From Portunus trituberculatus (lineage: Eukaryota; Arthropoda; Malacostraca; Decapoda; Portunidae), in NCBI RefSeq assembly GCF_017591435.1, contig NC_059300.1:13190628-13254627 (forward strand): DNA of 64,000 bases, given 5' to 3'. Positions 62,989 through 64,000 of this stretch are shown in pieces. The position numbers were made by a program, and so were the translations under genes. The notes under the pieces are model-generated. The model made no database searches, was not told the origin of the DNA, and was given only the letters and a program-made list of their open reading frames with translations. Position 1 is the first letter of the stretch; each line of letters opens with the position of its first letter.

Positions 62989-64000
<1,012 letters not shown>

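Overview
The window looks like intronic or intergenic DNA from an arthropod, most likely a decapod crustacean and perhaps a brachyuran crab. The reasons are the extreme density of long, near-perfect (CT)n and (TG)n tracts (by my own tally simple repeats fill roughly an eighth of the window), tRNA-derived SINEs whose bodies look like those I associate with decapod genomes, short TTAA-flanked MITEs, and a 5'-truncated LINE tail. The taxon is an inference. I see no bacterial gene, operon, rRNA, functional tRNA, CRISPR array or complete protein-coding gene. Nearly all long open frames are translations of microsatellites.

Layout. 1-7 kb: CA/CT tracts, a minus-strand tRNA-Val-type SINE (1340-1611), and the only plausible gene traces. 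These are a possible 69-nt internal exon (1106-1174, + strand) and a CpG- and G-rich block (5270-5571) ending in a convincing short first coding exon (5501-5571) with a good ATG context, an upstream in-frame stop and a consensus splice donor. 7-38 kb: a featureless AT-balanced background carrying microsatellites, seven of nine copies of a ~212-bp MITE (family A) and all four copies of a second MITE-like family (B). A second SINE lies at 16613-16895. 33.0-33.6 kb is a ~130-bp minisatellite. 37-46 kb: a consensus recursive-splice (ratchet) motif at 37004/37005 and another at 45968/45969, both on the + strand, the second lying just beyond a LINE 3' tail. 46-64 kb: the last two family A MITEs, three more minisatellites or tandem duplications, two further SINEs (50240-50455 and 61077-61314), and many CT/GA, TG and trinucleotide tracts including a GGA array.

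How it may fit together: the + strand first exon at 5.5 kb followed by two strong + strand CAG|GTAAGT ratchet motifs at 37.0 and 46.0 kb is what one would expect if most of the window were one very long first intron of a + strand gene, removed in steps. That is my main hypothesis. The protein could not be recognised from its 23 visible codons, and RNA evidence is needed. The other biology is that of mobile elements and simple repeats: SINEs sandwiched in (CA)n, MITEs at TTAA sites, and opposing dinucleotide tracts able to form long hairpins.
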